A stretch of 64,000 nt of DNA from Thalassolituus sp. UBA674 (GCA_002298335.1 DBNK01000004.1:1-64000), one strand, 5' to 3'; counted from the first letter of the stretch, positions 44,934 to 53,942 are shown. Notes: generated by a model from the letters alone, not told the origin. Translations and numbers: made by a program.

Positions 44934-45617
44934 ATGATTTTCCGTCAGTTATTCGATGAAGCCACCTGGACCTACACCTACCTGATCGCCAGTGGCAAAG
45001 GTCGTGAAGCCGTGATCATAGACCCGGTGATTGAACACACCGACATGTATCTCACGCTGATTGATCAGCTGGGCATCCGTCTGGTGCGGGCGATGGACAC
45101 CCATGTGCACGCCGACCACATCACGGCGCTGGGTGCGCTGCGTGAAAAAACGCAATGCATCACCAACCTCGGTGAGCAGACCGACGCGGAATGTGTGAGC
45201 GAAACGTTTAAAGACGGCGATGTCATCGATGTCGATGGCATTAAGATTAAAACCCTGCACACCCCGGGACACACCAACGACTCGTACAGCTTTGTGATGG
45301 CTGACCGGGTATTCACTGGCGATACCCTGCTGATCCGTGGCAGTGGCCGCACGGATTTTCAGGCGGGAGACCCCGGAGACTCATGGGATTCGATCACCGG
45401 GAAACTGTTCGCATTGCCGGATGAAACACTGGTTTACCCCGGCCATGATTATAAAGGCTGGACTGTCAGTACCATCGGCGAAGAAAAGCAGTTTAATCCG
45501 CGTCTCGCCGGTAAGTCCCGTGAGGAATACATTGAGATCATGAACAATCTCAACCTGCCGGACCCGAAACTGATGGATATCGCGGTGCCCGCCAATCTGA
45601 AGTGTGGCCGCAGCTGA
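44934..45617 (+). CDS. MBL-fold persulfide dioxygenase-like enzyme
   Basis: The 227-residue metallo-beta-lactamase-fold protein has the metal motif HVHADH (His57, His59, Asp61, His62), TPGHT, the FTGDTLL aspartate and the YPGHDY histidine. With RGSGRTDFQ it fits the ETHE1/persulfide dioxygenase branch, which uses iron and oxygen to oxidise glutathione persulfide to sulfite. It lacks a fused rhodanese domain. An AGGAGA ribosome-binding site precedes the ATG. It forms an operon with the preceding TauE/SafE exporter and probably detoxifies reactive sulfur. Confidence 0.9.
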   Translation: MIFRQLFDEATWTYTYLIASGKGREAVIIDPVIEHTDMYLTLIDQLGIRLVRAMDTHVHADHITALGALREKTQCITNLGEQTDAECVSETFKDGDVIDVDGIKIKTLHTPGHTNDSYSFVMADRVFTGDTLLIRGSGRTDFQAGDPGDSWDSITGKLFALPDETLVYPGHDYKGWTVSTIGEEKQFNPRLAGKSREEYIEIMNNLNLPDPKLMDIAVPANLKCGRS

Positions 45618-45638
45618 TGCCGGGCCACCATTTCAGCA

Positions 45639-46118
45639 TCAGCTGACCTGTACGATATCCCAGCCGATGGTCTTGCCGTTAAAGGTGAGGTCAACCACCT
45701 CGCCTTCTTCCCGGTTCATCAGTTTTTTTGCCAGCGGCGTCTGCTGACTGATGACCAGAATCTTCTTACCGCCGGATTTAAGCTGATACCCCCCCACCGG
45801 CGTGATCAGCAACCAGCGTTCTTCATCCTCTTCCGACAGGAGTTCGACCAGAGCACCGGCCCTGATCACCTTATCTTCAGAGGCTTCCGGCATCGGCCAT
45901 TTCGCCAGCGCAATACGCTCTTTCTGCAACCGCAGGATACGTTCCGACTGACCATGGGCCAGATAGGCGGCTTCCAGCGCCAGCGTGTCGTATTGATTTT
46001 CCGGCTGGTTATCCTCGTGGGACGCGGTTTCCTGAGCACTGCGTGACGACGCCAGTGCCGCTTCGATATCGTCGTCCAGCAGCTGTAACAGGTCTGCTTT
46101 CAGTGTCTGTTTATCCAT
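45639..46118 (-). CDS. GreA/GreB-family protein
   Basis: The 159-residue protein resembles transcript-cleavage factors: an N-terminal helical hairpin (about 1-75, with LALEAAYLAHGQSERILRLQ) and a C-terminal FKBP-like domain (VIRAGALVELL...GGKKILVISQQTPLAKKLMNREEGEVVDL). The core TPLAKALMGKKVGD-like segment of GreA is clearly recognisable. It differs enough from GreA and GreB to be a separate subgroup, and may rescue stalled RNA polymerase or act as an anti-Gre regulator. The ATG at 46118 was chosen because longer starts run into the divergent yeaD promoter. Confidence 0.8.
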   Translation of the reverse strand: MDKQTLKADLLQLLDDDIEAALASSRSAQETASHEDNQPENQYDTLALEAAYLAHGQSERILRLQKERIALAKWPMPEASEDKVIRAGALVELLSEEDEERWLLITPVGGYQLKSGGKKILVISQQTPLAKKLMNREEGEVVDLTFNGKTIGWDIVQVS

Positions 46119-46158
46119 GCGATGATCTGACTGAATTGATAAAAAATAGGAGTGAACT

Positions 46159-47070
46159 ATGACGGCCGCGGATTCTTCCACGAATCTTTCCGCTTGTCTC
46201 TCAGATTATGATTGCCTGAGCCTGGAGACAAGAGGTGAGCTTTCTGAGATTGTAATCACGCATCCGCATTTCCGTGGACGCCTGCTGACTCAGGGCGCCC
46301 AGCTGCTGAGCTTCTGCCCTACTGGCGACAGCGACTGGCTGTGGCTGAGCCCGACGGCGGAGTACCGCAAAGGTGTCTCGGTACGCGGCGGCATTCCGGT
46401 CTGCTGGCCCTGGTTCGGCGATGCGGCGAGAAACCCCGACCCTGTCCGTCAGTATATTTTCCCGCTGAACCCACCCGCGCACGGTCTGGCCCGCACTCAG
46501 GAGTGGACTCTCACTCAGGCAGAAGAAACCGAAAGCAGCGTCCGTGTCACACTGACACTGGAAGTTGCTGAATCAAAGGCCTGGTTTGCCGCCGCCCGCG
46601 TCAGTCTGGAAGTAACCATGACCAGAGACAGCCTGACCCTCAGACTGGCCACCACAGCACTGGACGATGCCATCAGTATTACCCAGGCGCTGCACACCTA
46701 CTTTCCGACAGAGGATATTAAAAAGACCCGGATTGAAGGTCTGAACGGTTACACCTACACGGATGCCCTGGATGGCTGGAAGAAAAAGCCCCAGTCCGCG
46801 GATGTGACCTTTACCGAAGAGACCGACCGCATCTATCAGTGCCCTCCTTCCCTGTCTCTGATAACGCCCGGGCACACGGCCACACTGGGCAGTAACAGCC
46901 ACAGCTGTATTGTCTGGAATCCTTGGAAAAAGAAGAGCAAGAAACTCAGTCAGTTTCCGGATAAGGCGTATCTGAACATGTTCTGCGTCGAAACCGCGAA
47001 CGCCCTGGACGATGCGGTAACGATTCCAAAAGGAGAGACGGCCACGCTGGAGATGACCCTGACCCGCTGA
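46159..47070 (+). CDS. yeaD: D-hexose-6-phosphate mutarotase
   Basis: The 303-residue protein is of the aldose 1-epimerase superfamily, YeaD branch, which interconverts the alpha and beta anomers of glucose-6-phosphate and related sugar phosphates. Diagnostic blocks are LLTQGAQLLSFCPTGDSDWLWLSP (seen as QGAQLLSF and WLWLSP), RGGIPVCWPWFG with its phosphate-binding Arg, the catalytic His in LHTYFPTED, and IVWNPWKKK. It is divergent from the Gre-like gene across only 40 bases and convergent with the LysR gene. Confidence 0.9.
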   Translation: MTAADSSTNLSACLSDYDCLSLETRGELSEIVITHPHFRGRLLTQGAQLLSFCPTGDSDWLWLSPTAEYRKGVSVRGGIPVCWPWFGDAARNPDPVRQYIFPLNPPAHGLARTQEWTLTQAEETESSVRVTLTLEVAESKAWFAAARVSLEVTMTRDSLTLRLATTALDDAISITQALHTYFPTEDIKKTRIEGLNGYTYTDALDGWKKKPQSADVTFTEETDRIYQCPPSLSLITPGHTATLGSNSHSCIVWNPWKKKSKKLSQFPDKAYLNMFCVETANALDDAVTIPKGETATLEMTLTR

Positions 47071-47135
47071 GCTGAGGTTACGTCACCGCTGAATAACACC
47101 GGGAGTAAAACGTACTTATTCAGAATTGCCTCAGC
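47071..47135. terminator. nested inverted repeats between convergent yeaD and LysR genes
   Basis: An outer pair GCTGAGG/CCTCAGC (47071-47077 with 47129-47135) encloses an inner pair CTGAATAA/TTATTCAG (47089-47096 with 47116-47123). The element occupies the whole 60-base convergent spacer, so a bidirectional terminator or 3' end stabiliser is likely, although there is no U-tract. Confidence 0.45.
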
Positions 47136-48066
47136 AATGCTGCGCAACATCCACAATGGTGCGGCGCAGCCAGCGGTGCGCCTGATGGTGCTGTACCAGA
47201 GGTGACCAGGCCATCTTGAGTTCAAACGGCGGGATACCGAACGGCGGGGTTTTCATCAGCAGATGAGCGGCTTCGGCCTGCATCGCGGCAACACGGCGAG
47301 GCAGAGTCGCCACCAGATCATTGTTCAGTGCCAGCAGGGCCGGCATCTGATAGTGACGGGTAAAGACGGAGATTTTGCGCTTATGACCCAGCTTGGCCAG
47401 GGCGTTATCCACCCAGCCCAGCCGGATGACCTTTTCCGGGTCAATCCCGACACCCGCTCCCATACCGGTCTTGCTCACCCAGATGTGCTTACTGGTAAGG
47501 TACGCGCTCAGATCAAAGTTGTTGGCGTTGGGGTGATCCGGGTTCACCAGACAGACGAAGTCATCCGCCCATAAGGTCATCTGATGGAATGACTGCGGCA
47601 TTTCGTCGAAGCGGTTGATGGCCATATCGACCTTACCGGCTTCAACGTCTTTGAAGGTCACATCTGATGGCGTCAGTACGTCCAGAATCACATCCGGTGC
47701 TTCACTGCGCAGACGCTTCACCAGCTCGGGCACCAGAGTCGACTCCGCATAATCACTCACCATGATGCGGAACACGCGGTTGCTGTCGATGGCGTTAAAT
47801 TCTTCCAGAGGCTGCAAAGCAACTTCCAGCTCACCCAGTGCTTTGCGGATGACCGGCTGCAGTTCCTGCGCCCGTTCCGTCGGCGTCATACCCTCGGACG
47901 TACGCACCAGTAACGGATCACCAAACAGATCGCGCAGACGGCGCAGGCCGTTACTCATCGCCGGTTGGGTAATGCCCAGCTGTTGTGCGGCTTTGGTGAC
48001 ATTCCCTTCACGCAACAGGACATCCAGATACACCAGCAGGTTGAGGTCAATGCGATCGAGGTTCAC
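47131..48066 (-). CDS. LysR-family transcriptional regulator
   Basis: The 311-residue protein has a typical LysR N-terminal winged helix (LNLLVYLDVLLREGNVTKAAQQLGITQPAMSN, quoted here in parts as LLREGNVTKAAQQLG and ITQPAMSNGLRRLR) and a periplasmic-binding-protein-like effector domain. The N-terminus is of the NahR/LinR/NodD kind (DLNLLVYLDVL). Such regulators activate divergent or nearby catabolic genes, but the divergent neighbour here is intergenic and then a hypothetical gene on the same strand, so no target is obvious. Effector unknown. Confidence 0.9.
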   Translation of the reverse strand: MNLDRIDLNLLVYLDVLLREGNVTKAAQQLGITQPAMSNGLRRLRDLFGDPLLVRTSEGMTPTERAQELQPVIRKALGELEVALQPLEEFNAIDSNRVFRIMVSDYAESTLVPELVKRLRSEAPDVILDVLTPSDVTFKDVEAGKVDMAINRFDEMPQSFHQMTLWADDFVCLVNPDHPNANNFDLSAYLTSKHIWVSKTGMGAGVGIDPEKVIRLGWVDNALAKLGHKRKISVFTRHYQMPALLALNNDLVATLPRRVAAMQAEAAHLLMKTPPFGIPPFELKMAWSPLVQHHQAHRWLRRTIVDVAQHC

Positions 48067-48166
48067 GGACAGCTCCGGATAATGTCAGAGACCCGATTTT
48101 ACCTGAGCCTGAGGAATATTCACATGACCTATAGCAACTGCCGGTTGTATCATCAGGGTTAATAAG

Positions 48167-48853
48167 TCAGGCATCAGCTGGCTCAGGGACGGATACCTCA
48201 CTCTTTTCCGCTTTCTCAGCCGCCTCTGCATCCACAGGCACATACTCAGCCGACGCCGGGTCACGCCATGACGGGAAAAGCGGCTCGACGCCTGGCAGTG
48301 TATCTTCGCTGGCGACTGCTTCTGTTGCTGACTGGAAGGCATGCACAGGGACCGGCAGATAGCGGTAATCCTGGTCAGGCACTTTGATGGCATTGAACCA
48401 GCCGTTGGGAATCCAGTTCAGATCCGGTGACGGCAGCACCTGATGGTTGTAGTTTCCGCCACGGGAGAAGGCCCGCAGAATATCGTAGGCCGAGTTCATG
48501 CTGTTGCGTCCGAACAGTTCGTACTTCTGACCGCTGACCCATTTCATCACCTGCATAGCGCCATCCGGGTCCGGATAGACATTGGGTGTCATGGTCAGCA
48601 GCTTGTACTGATTGTACTCGGCCTGGTGGTAAGCCATTTGCGAGAAGTGCCGGAGCGCCTGGCCCAGATCGGGGACCCGTTCTGACCAGAAGCCGTTAAA
48701 ACCGTTACCCTGATGCCAACCGTCACCTTCCACGGCGCCGATCATCCAGTCGCCATGGGGCAGTTCAAAGCCCCAGGCCACATGCCCGAGCAGGGGTTGT
48801 CCGGCCAGATCCGGGCGTTTTGGGCAAAGTACTACCAGTGCATGTGCAGGCAT
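48167..48853 (-). CDS. conserved-looking hypothetical protein
   Basis: I do not recognise a named family in this 228-residue protein. It has no signal peptide or membrane helix. The first 160 residues look globular: LLGHVAWGFELPHGDWMIGA near the start, an aromatic-rich middle, and RNSMNSAYDILRAF about residue 135. The early His and the later helix resemble the order in circularly permuted NlpC/P60 proteins (His first, then the cysteine helix), but the expected cysteine position is Ser/Asn, so a peptidase role is doubtful. The C-terminal 60 residues are acidic and probably disordered. It lies 100 bases upstream of the LysR start, on the same strand. Confidence 0.65.
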   Translation of the reverse strand: MPAHALVVLCPKRPDLAGQPLLGHVAWGFELPHGDWMIGAVEGDGWHQGNGFNGFWSERVPDLGQALRHFSQMAYHQAEYNQYKLLTMTPNVYPDPDGAMQVMKWVSGQKYELFGRNSMNSAYDILRAFSRGGNYNHQVLPSPDLNWIPNGWFNAIKVPDQDYRYLPVPVHAFQSATEAVASEDTLPGVEPLFPSWRDPASAEYVPVDAEAAEKAEKSEVSVPEPADA

Positions 48854-49012
48854 ATCACCATCTCCTTGTGTGTGGGATTCCGGACGGTGCTTTCGGAAAG
48901 CCCTTGAAAGAACGTTCGAAGAACGCCGTGAGGCATAACCAAAACCTCAGCCCGGGTAAGCCACTTTACTAAAGCGGAATCCTTCCCCCCTGACAAGACG
49001 GCAAATCACGAC

Positions 49013-49039
49013 AAAAAAGGAGCCAACAGGCTCCTTTTT
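49013..49039. terminator. rho-independent terminator of homoserine dehydrogenase
   Basis: AAAAAAGGAGCC (49013-49024) and GGCTCCTTTTT (49029-49039) form a stem with a four-base AACA loop and T/A runs. It follows the leftward stop codon of the hom gene by about 30 bases. Confidence 0.8.
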
Positions 49040-49068
49040 CGGGTGAACAGCGGCTCAATCAACGACGA

Positions 49069-50364
49069 TCAATCGAGATGCTCCACGCGGATGCGGGTCA
49101 CTTTTCCTTCGGTACTGTCCAGTGCTTCGATCGCATCGATCGCATCGTTCATCACTTTCTCAGTCACCAGGTGCGTCAGCAGAATCACCTGAGCATTGGC
49201 ATGATCAGCAGGCTCTTTCTGAATGATGGCCTCTATATTGATGCCACGTTCGCTCAGGATACCCGTCACTTTGGCCAGGACACCGGCCTTGTCCTGAACC
49301 TGCAGACGCAGGTAATAACAGGTGCGGATCTCATCGATCGGCAGAACGTTTACGTCCTTGATGCGGTCAAATGCCATGTGGCTCACGCGGGCACTGGCCG
49401 GTACATCGAGAACACGGGCCAGGTCCATAATGTCCGCGACAACAGCAGAAGCGGTCGGGCCCGCACCAGCGCCAGCACCGACGTACAGGGTGTCACCCAC
49501 TGCATCGCCTTTCACCATCACAGCGTTCATAACACCGTCGACGTTAGCAATCGGGCGGCTGTCCGGAATCATGGTCGGATGAACCCGCAGATCAATACCG
49601 GCATCGGTACGGCGGCTGACGCCCAGATGCTTGATGCGGTAACCCAGCTCTTCGGCATAAGCGACATCTTCAGGAGCAATCTTACTGATACCTTCGGTGT
49701 AGCAACGCTCAAACTGCAGCGGGATACCGTAGGCAATAGAGGCCAGAATGGTCAGCTTATGCGCGGCATCGATCCCTTCCACGTCGAAGGTCGGATCGGC
49801 TTCGGCGTAACCCAGCTCCTGTGCTTCTTTCAGCACGTCGGCAAAGTCGCGGCCTTTATCGCGCATTTCGGTCAGAATAAAGTTTCCGGTGCCGTTGATG
49901 ATACCGGCAACGCAGTTGATACGGTTGGCAGCCAGGCCTTCACGCACCGCTTTGATGATCGGAATACCGCCGGCAACGGCCGCTTCGTACATCACAGAAA
50001 CACCCTTTTCTTCCGCGGCAGCAAAGATTTCTTCACCGTGCACAGCGATCAGTGCTTTATTGGCGGTAACAACATGCTTGCCGTTCGCAATAGCACCCAT
50101 GACAACGTCTTTGGCGACGGTGTATCCACCAATCAGCTCGACCACGATATCAATGTCAGGGTTATTGATGACGTCCTGAACGTCGTCTGTGGTGGCCACA
50201 TCACCAATGGTCACATCCGGGTTCGGATGACGCATGGCCACCTGACTGACGATAATGTCACGTCCCGCGCGACGGGCGATTTCCTTCGCATTTCGGGTCA
50301 GCACGTTGAAGGTGCCACCTCCGACAGTACCTAAACCACAGATACCAACTTTTACCGGTTTCAC
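49069..50364 (-). CDS. hom: homoserine dehydrogenase
   Basis: The enzyme reduces aspartate semialdehyde to homoserine for threonine and methionine synthesis. The 431-residue monofunctional protein has the Rossmann motif GLGTVGGGTF, the catalytic region YEAAVAGGIPII, GIINGTGNFIL, the Lys/Asp catalytic segment (AEADPTFDVEGIDAAHK) and a C-terminal ACT domain for feedback control (QVQDKAGVLAKVTGILSERGI). A GTG start at 50364 is preferred: GAGGAG lies six bases upstream and Pseudomonas homologues start MKPVKVGICG. ATGs at 50370 and 50382 are alternatives. Threonine synthase does not follow; a terminator does. It is divergent from the GcvR-like gene. Confidence 0.93.
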   Translation of the reverse strand: MKPVKVGICGLGTVGGGTFNVLTRNAKEIARRAGRDIIVSQVAMRHPNPDVTIGDVATTDDVQDVINNPDIDIVVELIGGYTVAKDVVMGAIANGKHVVTANKALIAVHGEEIFAAAEEKGVSVMYEAAVAGGIPIIKAVREGLAANRINCVAGIINGTGNFILTEMRDKGRDFADVLKEAQELGYAEADPTFDVEGIDAAHKLTILASIAYGIPLQFERCYTEGISKIAPEDVAYAEELGYRIKHLGVSRRTDAGIDLRVHPTMIPDSRPIANVDGVMNAVMVKGDAVGDTLYVGAGAGAGPTASAVVADIMDLARVLDVPASARVSHMAFDRIKDVNVLPIDEIRTCYYLRLQVQDKAGVLAKVTGILSERGINIEAIIQKEPADHANAQVILLTHLVTEKVMNDAIDAIEALDSTEGKVTRIRVEHLD

Positions 50365-50524
50365 TTGCATCTCCTCGGGCATTTCAGCTTCGGACCGACA
50401 GGGGGCGACAATGTATCACAACTGCTCCGGCGATTCTGTGCTTTCTGAGTGCTCCGGCGTGGTTGACCGGCCGCCGGAGGCTGCCTAAGATTCCCCGACT
50501 TCATAAGAACAAGAGCACTGTACT

Positions 50525-51043
50525 ATGTCTGCTAATCCGTCCGCCAACCTGGTCCTGACTGTTATTGCTGACGATAAGCCCGGTATCGTTGAAATCCTGT
50601 CCGCCACCATCGCTGACAACGGCGGTAACTGGCTGGAAAGCCGCATGGCACAGCTGGCGGGTAAGTTTGCCGGTATCCTGCGCATCAGTGTGCCTTCAGA
50701 GCAGGCGAACGGCCTGATGGAAGCTCTGCTGAAACTCGATACTCAGGGAATTCTGGTGCGTATTGAAGCCACCACAGACCCGGCGGCTGAATCTGGCCTG
50801 AAGCTCAATATTCACGTGGTGGGGAATGACCGTTCCGGGATCGTCAAAGAGATCTCAAAGGTGTTGGCGGGGCTGGGTGTCAACGTACTGGAACTGACCA
50901 CCCGGTGCACAGCCGCAGAGATGTCAGCCGTGCCTCTGTTCCGCAGTGATCTGCTGGTGAGTATGCCAGCATCGCTGAGTACCGATGACGTCAGCGATGC
51001 TCTGGAGGCTCTGTCTGATGACCTGATGGTCGAAATCAGCTGA
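50525..51043 (+). CDS. gcvR: GcvR-like ACT-domain regulator
   Basis: The 172-residue protein consists of two tandem ACT domains: one starts LVLTVIADDKPGIVEILSATIADNGGNWLES (the DKPGIVE and NGGNW blocks) and the second HVVGNDRSGIVKEISKVLAGLGVNV (the NDRSGIV block). This matches GcvR, which in E. coli restrains the glycine-cleavage activator GcvA by protein contact, with glycine as the signal. No gcvA or gcv genes are nearby, so it could instead sense another amino acid. It is a single gene divergent from homoserine dehydrogenase. Confidence 0.8.
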   Translation: MSANPSANLVLTVIADDKPGIVEILSATIADNGGNWLESRMAQLAGKFAGILRISVPSEQANGLMEALLKLDTQGILVRIEATTDPAAESGLKLNIHVVGNDRSGIVKEISKVLAGLGVNVLELTTRCTAAEMSAVPLFRSDLLVSMPASLSTDDVSDALEALSDDLMVEIS

Positions 51044-51064
51044 GCCCTTACATTATCCGGTCAA

Positions 51065-52618
51065 TCAGCGGAACTGATTGACCAGGTTTTCGAGGACGCC
51101 GGCCATCTTGCTGACGTCTGTCATACGGCTGGCGGTCTGATCAGACTGCTGCAGTGAATATTCTGCCAGTGAGGAAACTTCCTTGGCCTGGCTGTTCATC
51201 TCTTCCAGCAATTTGGCGTGACGTTCTGCCGCTGTCGCCATAGCCCCGGTGTTGTTGCTGATGTCTTCGATGGCTTCCCGGATCTGTCCCAGCATCCGCT
51301 CCATAGTATTAACCTGCTCAACACCGGCCAGTGCCGATTGATTAGCAGATTCTGACACCGTCATGGCCTCTTTCACCCGGGCGGACAAGCCCTGCATGGC
51401 TTCATGAATATTCCCTGTCGTGGTCTGGGTACGCTGTGCCAGGTTGCGCACTTCATCCGCCACCACCGCGAAGCCCCTGCCCTGCTCACCGGCGCGTGCT
51501 GCTTCAATCGCCGCGTTCAGAGCCAGCAGATTCGTCTGCTCGGCAATACCTTCGATCATATTCGCTGCTTCAGAGATGCGCTGTGTCTCTTCTGAGATGG
51601 TGCCAATGGCCGCCCCTACACTCAGTGCGACATTGCTCAACGCTTCAATCGAGGTCTGAGTCTGTGTCGCCAGCTTGGTACCTTCACCAACCAGCTTGGT
51701 TACTTCTGTCGCCTTATCGTCGGTTTCCTGAACATGACCGGCATTGGTCTGGATACCCACTGCAATTTCCTGCATGCCATTGGCAATCTGTTTGCTCTCA
51801 GACTGTTGTTTTTCAATGGACGAATGCGCACCCAGCGTCAGGTCATAACCTATCTTAGCCAGCTCAGTCATCTTCGCCGAAGCATCCCGCAGACGGGTCA
51901 GTACCGTCTCCAGTTTCAGTTGCTGACTGATCATCATCATTTCAATACGCTGCAAGGGCGCATCACCACCGGTAAAGACAAAGGTGGCCAGAGAGTCATT
52001 GGTGGCGTTTTTACACATTTTCTTCATCTTAGCGATGATGAAGCTCATGGTCGTGACTGAGCCGGAAGCAAATGCGAGCAGCGCAATGAGTGCCATCTCA
52101 ACAATCTTTTCCGGCGAGTGAGCCAGATAAAACAGGGGCAGAGACAACACACCAAGAGTGATGGCCACCCAGGGCTTCCAGATGGCCGTAGGCCAGGTAC
52201 GCAATGTTTTACCCTGAGAGACCTTGGCGTAGGCTTTTTCAGCCCGCTTTACGGCAGCACGCTCCGGCACCGTGCGCACAGATTCGTAGCCCACGACCTG
52301 ATCATTTTCGCGCAGAGGGCTGACATAGGCACTGACCCAGTAAAAATCTCCGTTTTTACACCGGTTCTTTACCAGACCAATCCACGGCTTGCCCTCTTTC
52401 AGCCGCGCCCACATCTGCTGGAATGCCGCTGAGGGCATATCCGGATGGCGCACAAGGTTATGCGGCTGACCAATCAGCTCTTCCTGTGTGTAACCACTGA
52501 CTTCTTCAAAGGCCTCATTACAATAAGTGATCTTACCTTTGAGATCGGTGGTGGAAATCAGTTTGGTCTGGCCACTGAACATTTTTTCGGTGTTGGTAAC
52601 CGGAAGGTTCTTTCTCAT
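51065..52618 (-). CDS. PAS-containing methyl-accepting chemotaxis protein (Aer-like)
   Basis: The 517-residue protein begins with a cytoplasmic PAS domain (about 20-125; TYCNEAFEEVSGYTQEELIG, GDFYWVSAYVSPL) followed by two closely spaced hydrophobic segments (about 145-195), with little periplasmic sequence, and the signalling domain with the hairpin tip EQTNLLALNAAIEAARAGEQGRGFAVVADEVRNLA (quoted as EQTNLLALNAAIEAARAGEQ). This is the Aer arrangement, and the PAS domain may hold FAD and sense redox or energy state. It is a single leftward gene after an AT-rich upstream region. Confidence 0.9.
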   Translation of the reverse strand: MRKNLPVTNTEKMFSGQTKLISTTDLKGKITYCNEAFEEVSGYTQEELIGQPHNLVRHPDMPSAAFQQMWARLKEGKPWIGLVKNRCKNGDFYWVSAYVSPLRENDQVVGYESVRTVPERAAVKRAEKAYAKVSQGKTLRTWPTAIWKPWVAITLGVLSLPLFYLAHSPEKIVEMALIALLAFASGSVTTMSFIIAKMKKMCKNATNDSLATFVFTGGDAPLQRIEMMMISQQLKLETVLTRLRDASAKMTELAKIGYDLTLGAHSSIEKQQSESKQIANGMQEIAVGIQTNAGHVQETDDKATEVTKLVGEGTKLATQTQTSIEALSNVALSVGAAIGTISEETQRISEAANMIEGIAEQTNLLALNAAIEAARAGEQGRGFAVVADEVRNLAQRTQTTTGNIHEAMQGLSARVKEAMTVSESANQSALAGVEQVNTMERMLGQIREAIEDISNNTGAMATAAERHAKLLEEMNSQAKEVSSLAEYSLQQSDQTASRMTDVSKMAGVLENLVNQFR

Positions 52619-53156
52619 CTTCCTGTCCTGTCGGATACATAATGAATCAGAGTAGATGAAAATCAGTACATAGCTGGTTAAAGAAATAACTTTTTTAAGG
52701 AAATACGGCGGTCCTTATCTGAAAGTCATATCCACATTTTTTATGCGTAATATATAAGTCTTACAGTAAAAAACAGGGGTAATATATTCAGATCACTGCG
52801 TCAGATTTATCAGTGTATTTTCACGAAAAGCGCGTCGCATAAGGACATGATGGCTCGGAGAGAATTTCCTCAAAGCATCTGCACAGAACTGTGCCGGCCC
52901 GTGGGTCTGACGAAAAACAGGTGAAATCAGCCTCCTTTTTTTACGCAATTACCGGGCTCATGACAGAAGAGACAGGATGCGCTGGCACACTGAGTTTCCC
53001 TGAGTGCAAAAATCCGCGAAACGCCCGGGACAGATCCGGTAACTCATGGTCAGTGATGCCGATCATCCGGTTGGCGTGGTCGGATTGTCCGCTTCTCCGA
53101 TATACTCTTCCCCCGATGCTCCCACCACACACACGATCACAACAAAGGCGCACACT
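52619..53156. other. gene-free stretch between the Aer-like and enoyl-CoA hydratase genes
   Basis: These 538 bases separate two divergent genes. The left half is AT-rich with poly-T and poly-A stretches, as expected for the chemoreceptor promoter; I looked for a flagellar sigma-28 promoter and did not find a convincing one. The right half has short frames without similarity to anything I know. Confidence 0.6.
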
Positions 53157-53912
53157 ATGTACCAGGACATTGACTATCAGGCCGACGACCGGATTGCCAT
53201 CATTACCATCAACCGTCCGGCCGTATTGAATGCTATCCGTGTTCAGACTTACCGCGACCTGATTACTGCTATCAAAGCCGCAGAAAGCGATGATGCCATC
53301 AGTGTTATTGTCCTGACCGGTGCCGGTGGCCGCTTCACCGCCGGTAATGATCTGAGTGACCTGTTGGCCGATGGTGACCTCAATGGAGTGATGGAAGGGG
53401 TTGGTGGCATTTTTGCAACGCTGGCGGCCATGAAAAAGCCCCTGATTCTTGCGCAGGAAGGGGTCGCTGTCGGTATCGGTGCCAACCTGCTGCTGCATGC
53501 GGATCTGGCTTACGCTGGCAAAAGCATCCGCTACAGTCTGCCGTTTGCAAAGATTGGGGTGGCTTCCGAGGCAGCTTCTTCTGTGATGCTGGCTGAGGCC
53601 ATCGGCCCGAAACACGCTGCCGACCTGTTACTCACCGGACGTTTCTTCAATGCGGAAGAAGCCGAAAAATGGGGGTTGTTAAATCAGGCTGTGGAAGATG
53701 GAAAAGCGCTGGAAACGGCGCTGGCCGCGGCCACAGAATTACTGAAAAATCATCAGGGATCTCTGCGGGCGATTAAGGCTCTGGGACGTCCTCAAGGTTA
53801 TGAGGAGCGGGTTAACCGGACCGTGAAGGCAGAAATGGAGGCGTTTGCGGAACTGTTGCAGACGCCGGAAACCCAGATGCGCATTCAGGCTGTACTGAAA
53901 CGCGGTAAATAA
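53157..53912 (+). CDS. enoyl-CoA hydratase/isomerase family protein
   Basis: The 251-residue crotonase-fold protein has the oxyanion-hole blocks (GAGGRFTAGNDLSDLL, and AQEGVAVGIGANLLLHADLAYAG shown here as GVAVGIGANLLLHADLAYA) and LPFAKIGV. One of the two usual catalytic glutamates is not clearly in place (NDLSDLL and GVASEAASSVM), so isomerase or hydratase activity cannot be decided. The ATG at 53157 is consistent with family length; an earlier in-frame ATG adds 37 unrelated residues. It is a single gene convergent with the deaminase gene. Confidence 0.85.
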   Translation: MYQDIDYQADDRIAIITINRPAVLNAIRVQTYRDLITAIKAAESDDAISVIVLTGAGGRFTAGNDLSDLLADGDLNGVMEGVGGIFATLAAMKKPLILAQEGVAVGIGANLLLHADLAYAGKSIRYSLPFAKIGVASEAASSVMLAEAIGPKHAADLLLTGRFFNAEEAEKWGLLNQAVEDGKALETALAAATELLKNHQGSLRAIKALGRPQGYEERVNRTVKAEMEAFAELLQTPETQMRIQAVLKRGK

Positions 53913-53942
53913 TGCCACGCAGGTGGCTGCCAAAGATCCGTT

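Noticed and set aside
49078..50334. 418-codon rightward frame opposite homoserine dehydrogenase
   Set aside because: It is a mirror of a strongly conserved gene, with His/Asn-rich unlikely composition.
52619..52760. Flagellar sigma-28 promoter before the Aer-like gene
   Set aside because: No sequence with both the -35 and GCCGATAA-like -10 at the required spacing was found.
53046..53156. Longer start for the enoyl-CoA hydratase gene
   Set aside because: The extra 37 residues have no family similarity and the ATG at 53157 fits family length.
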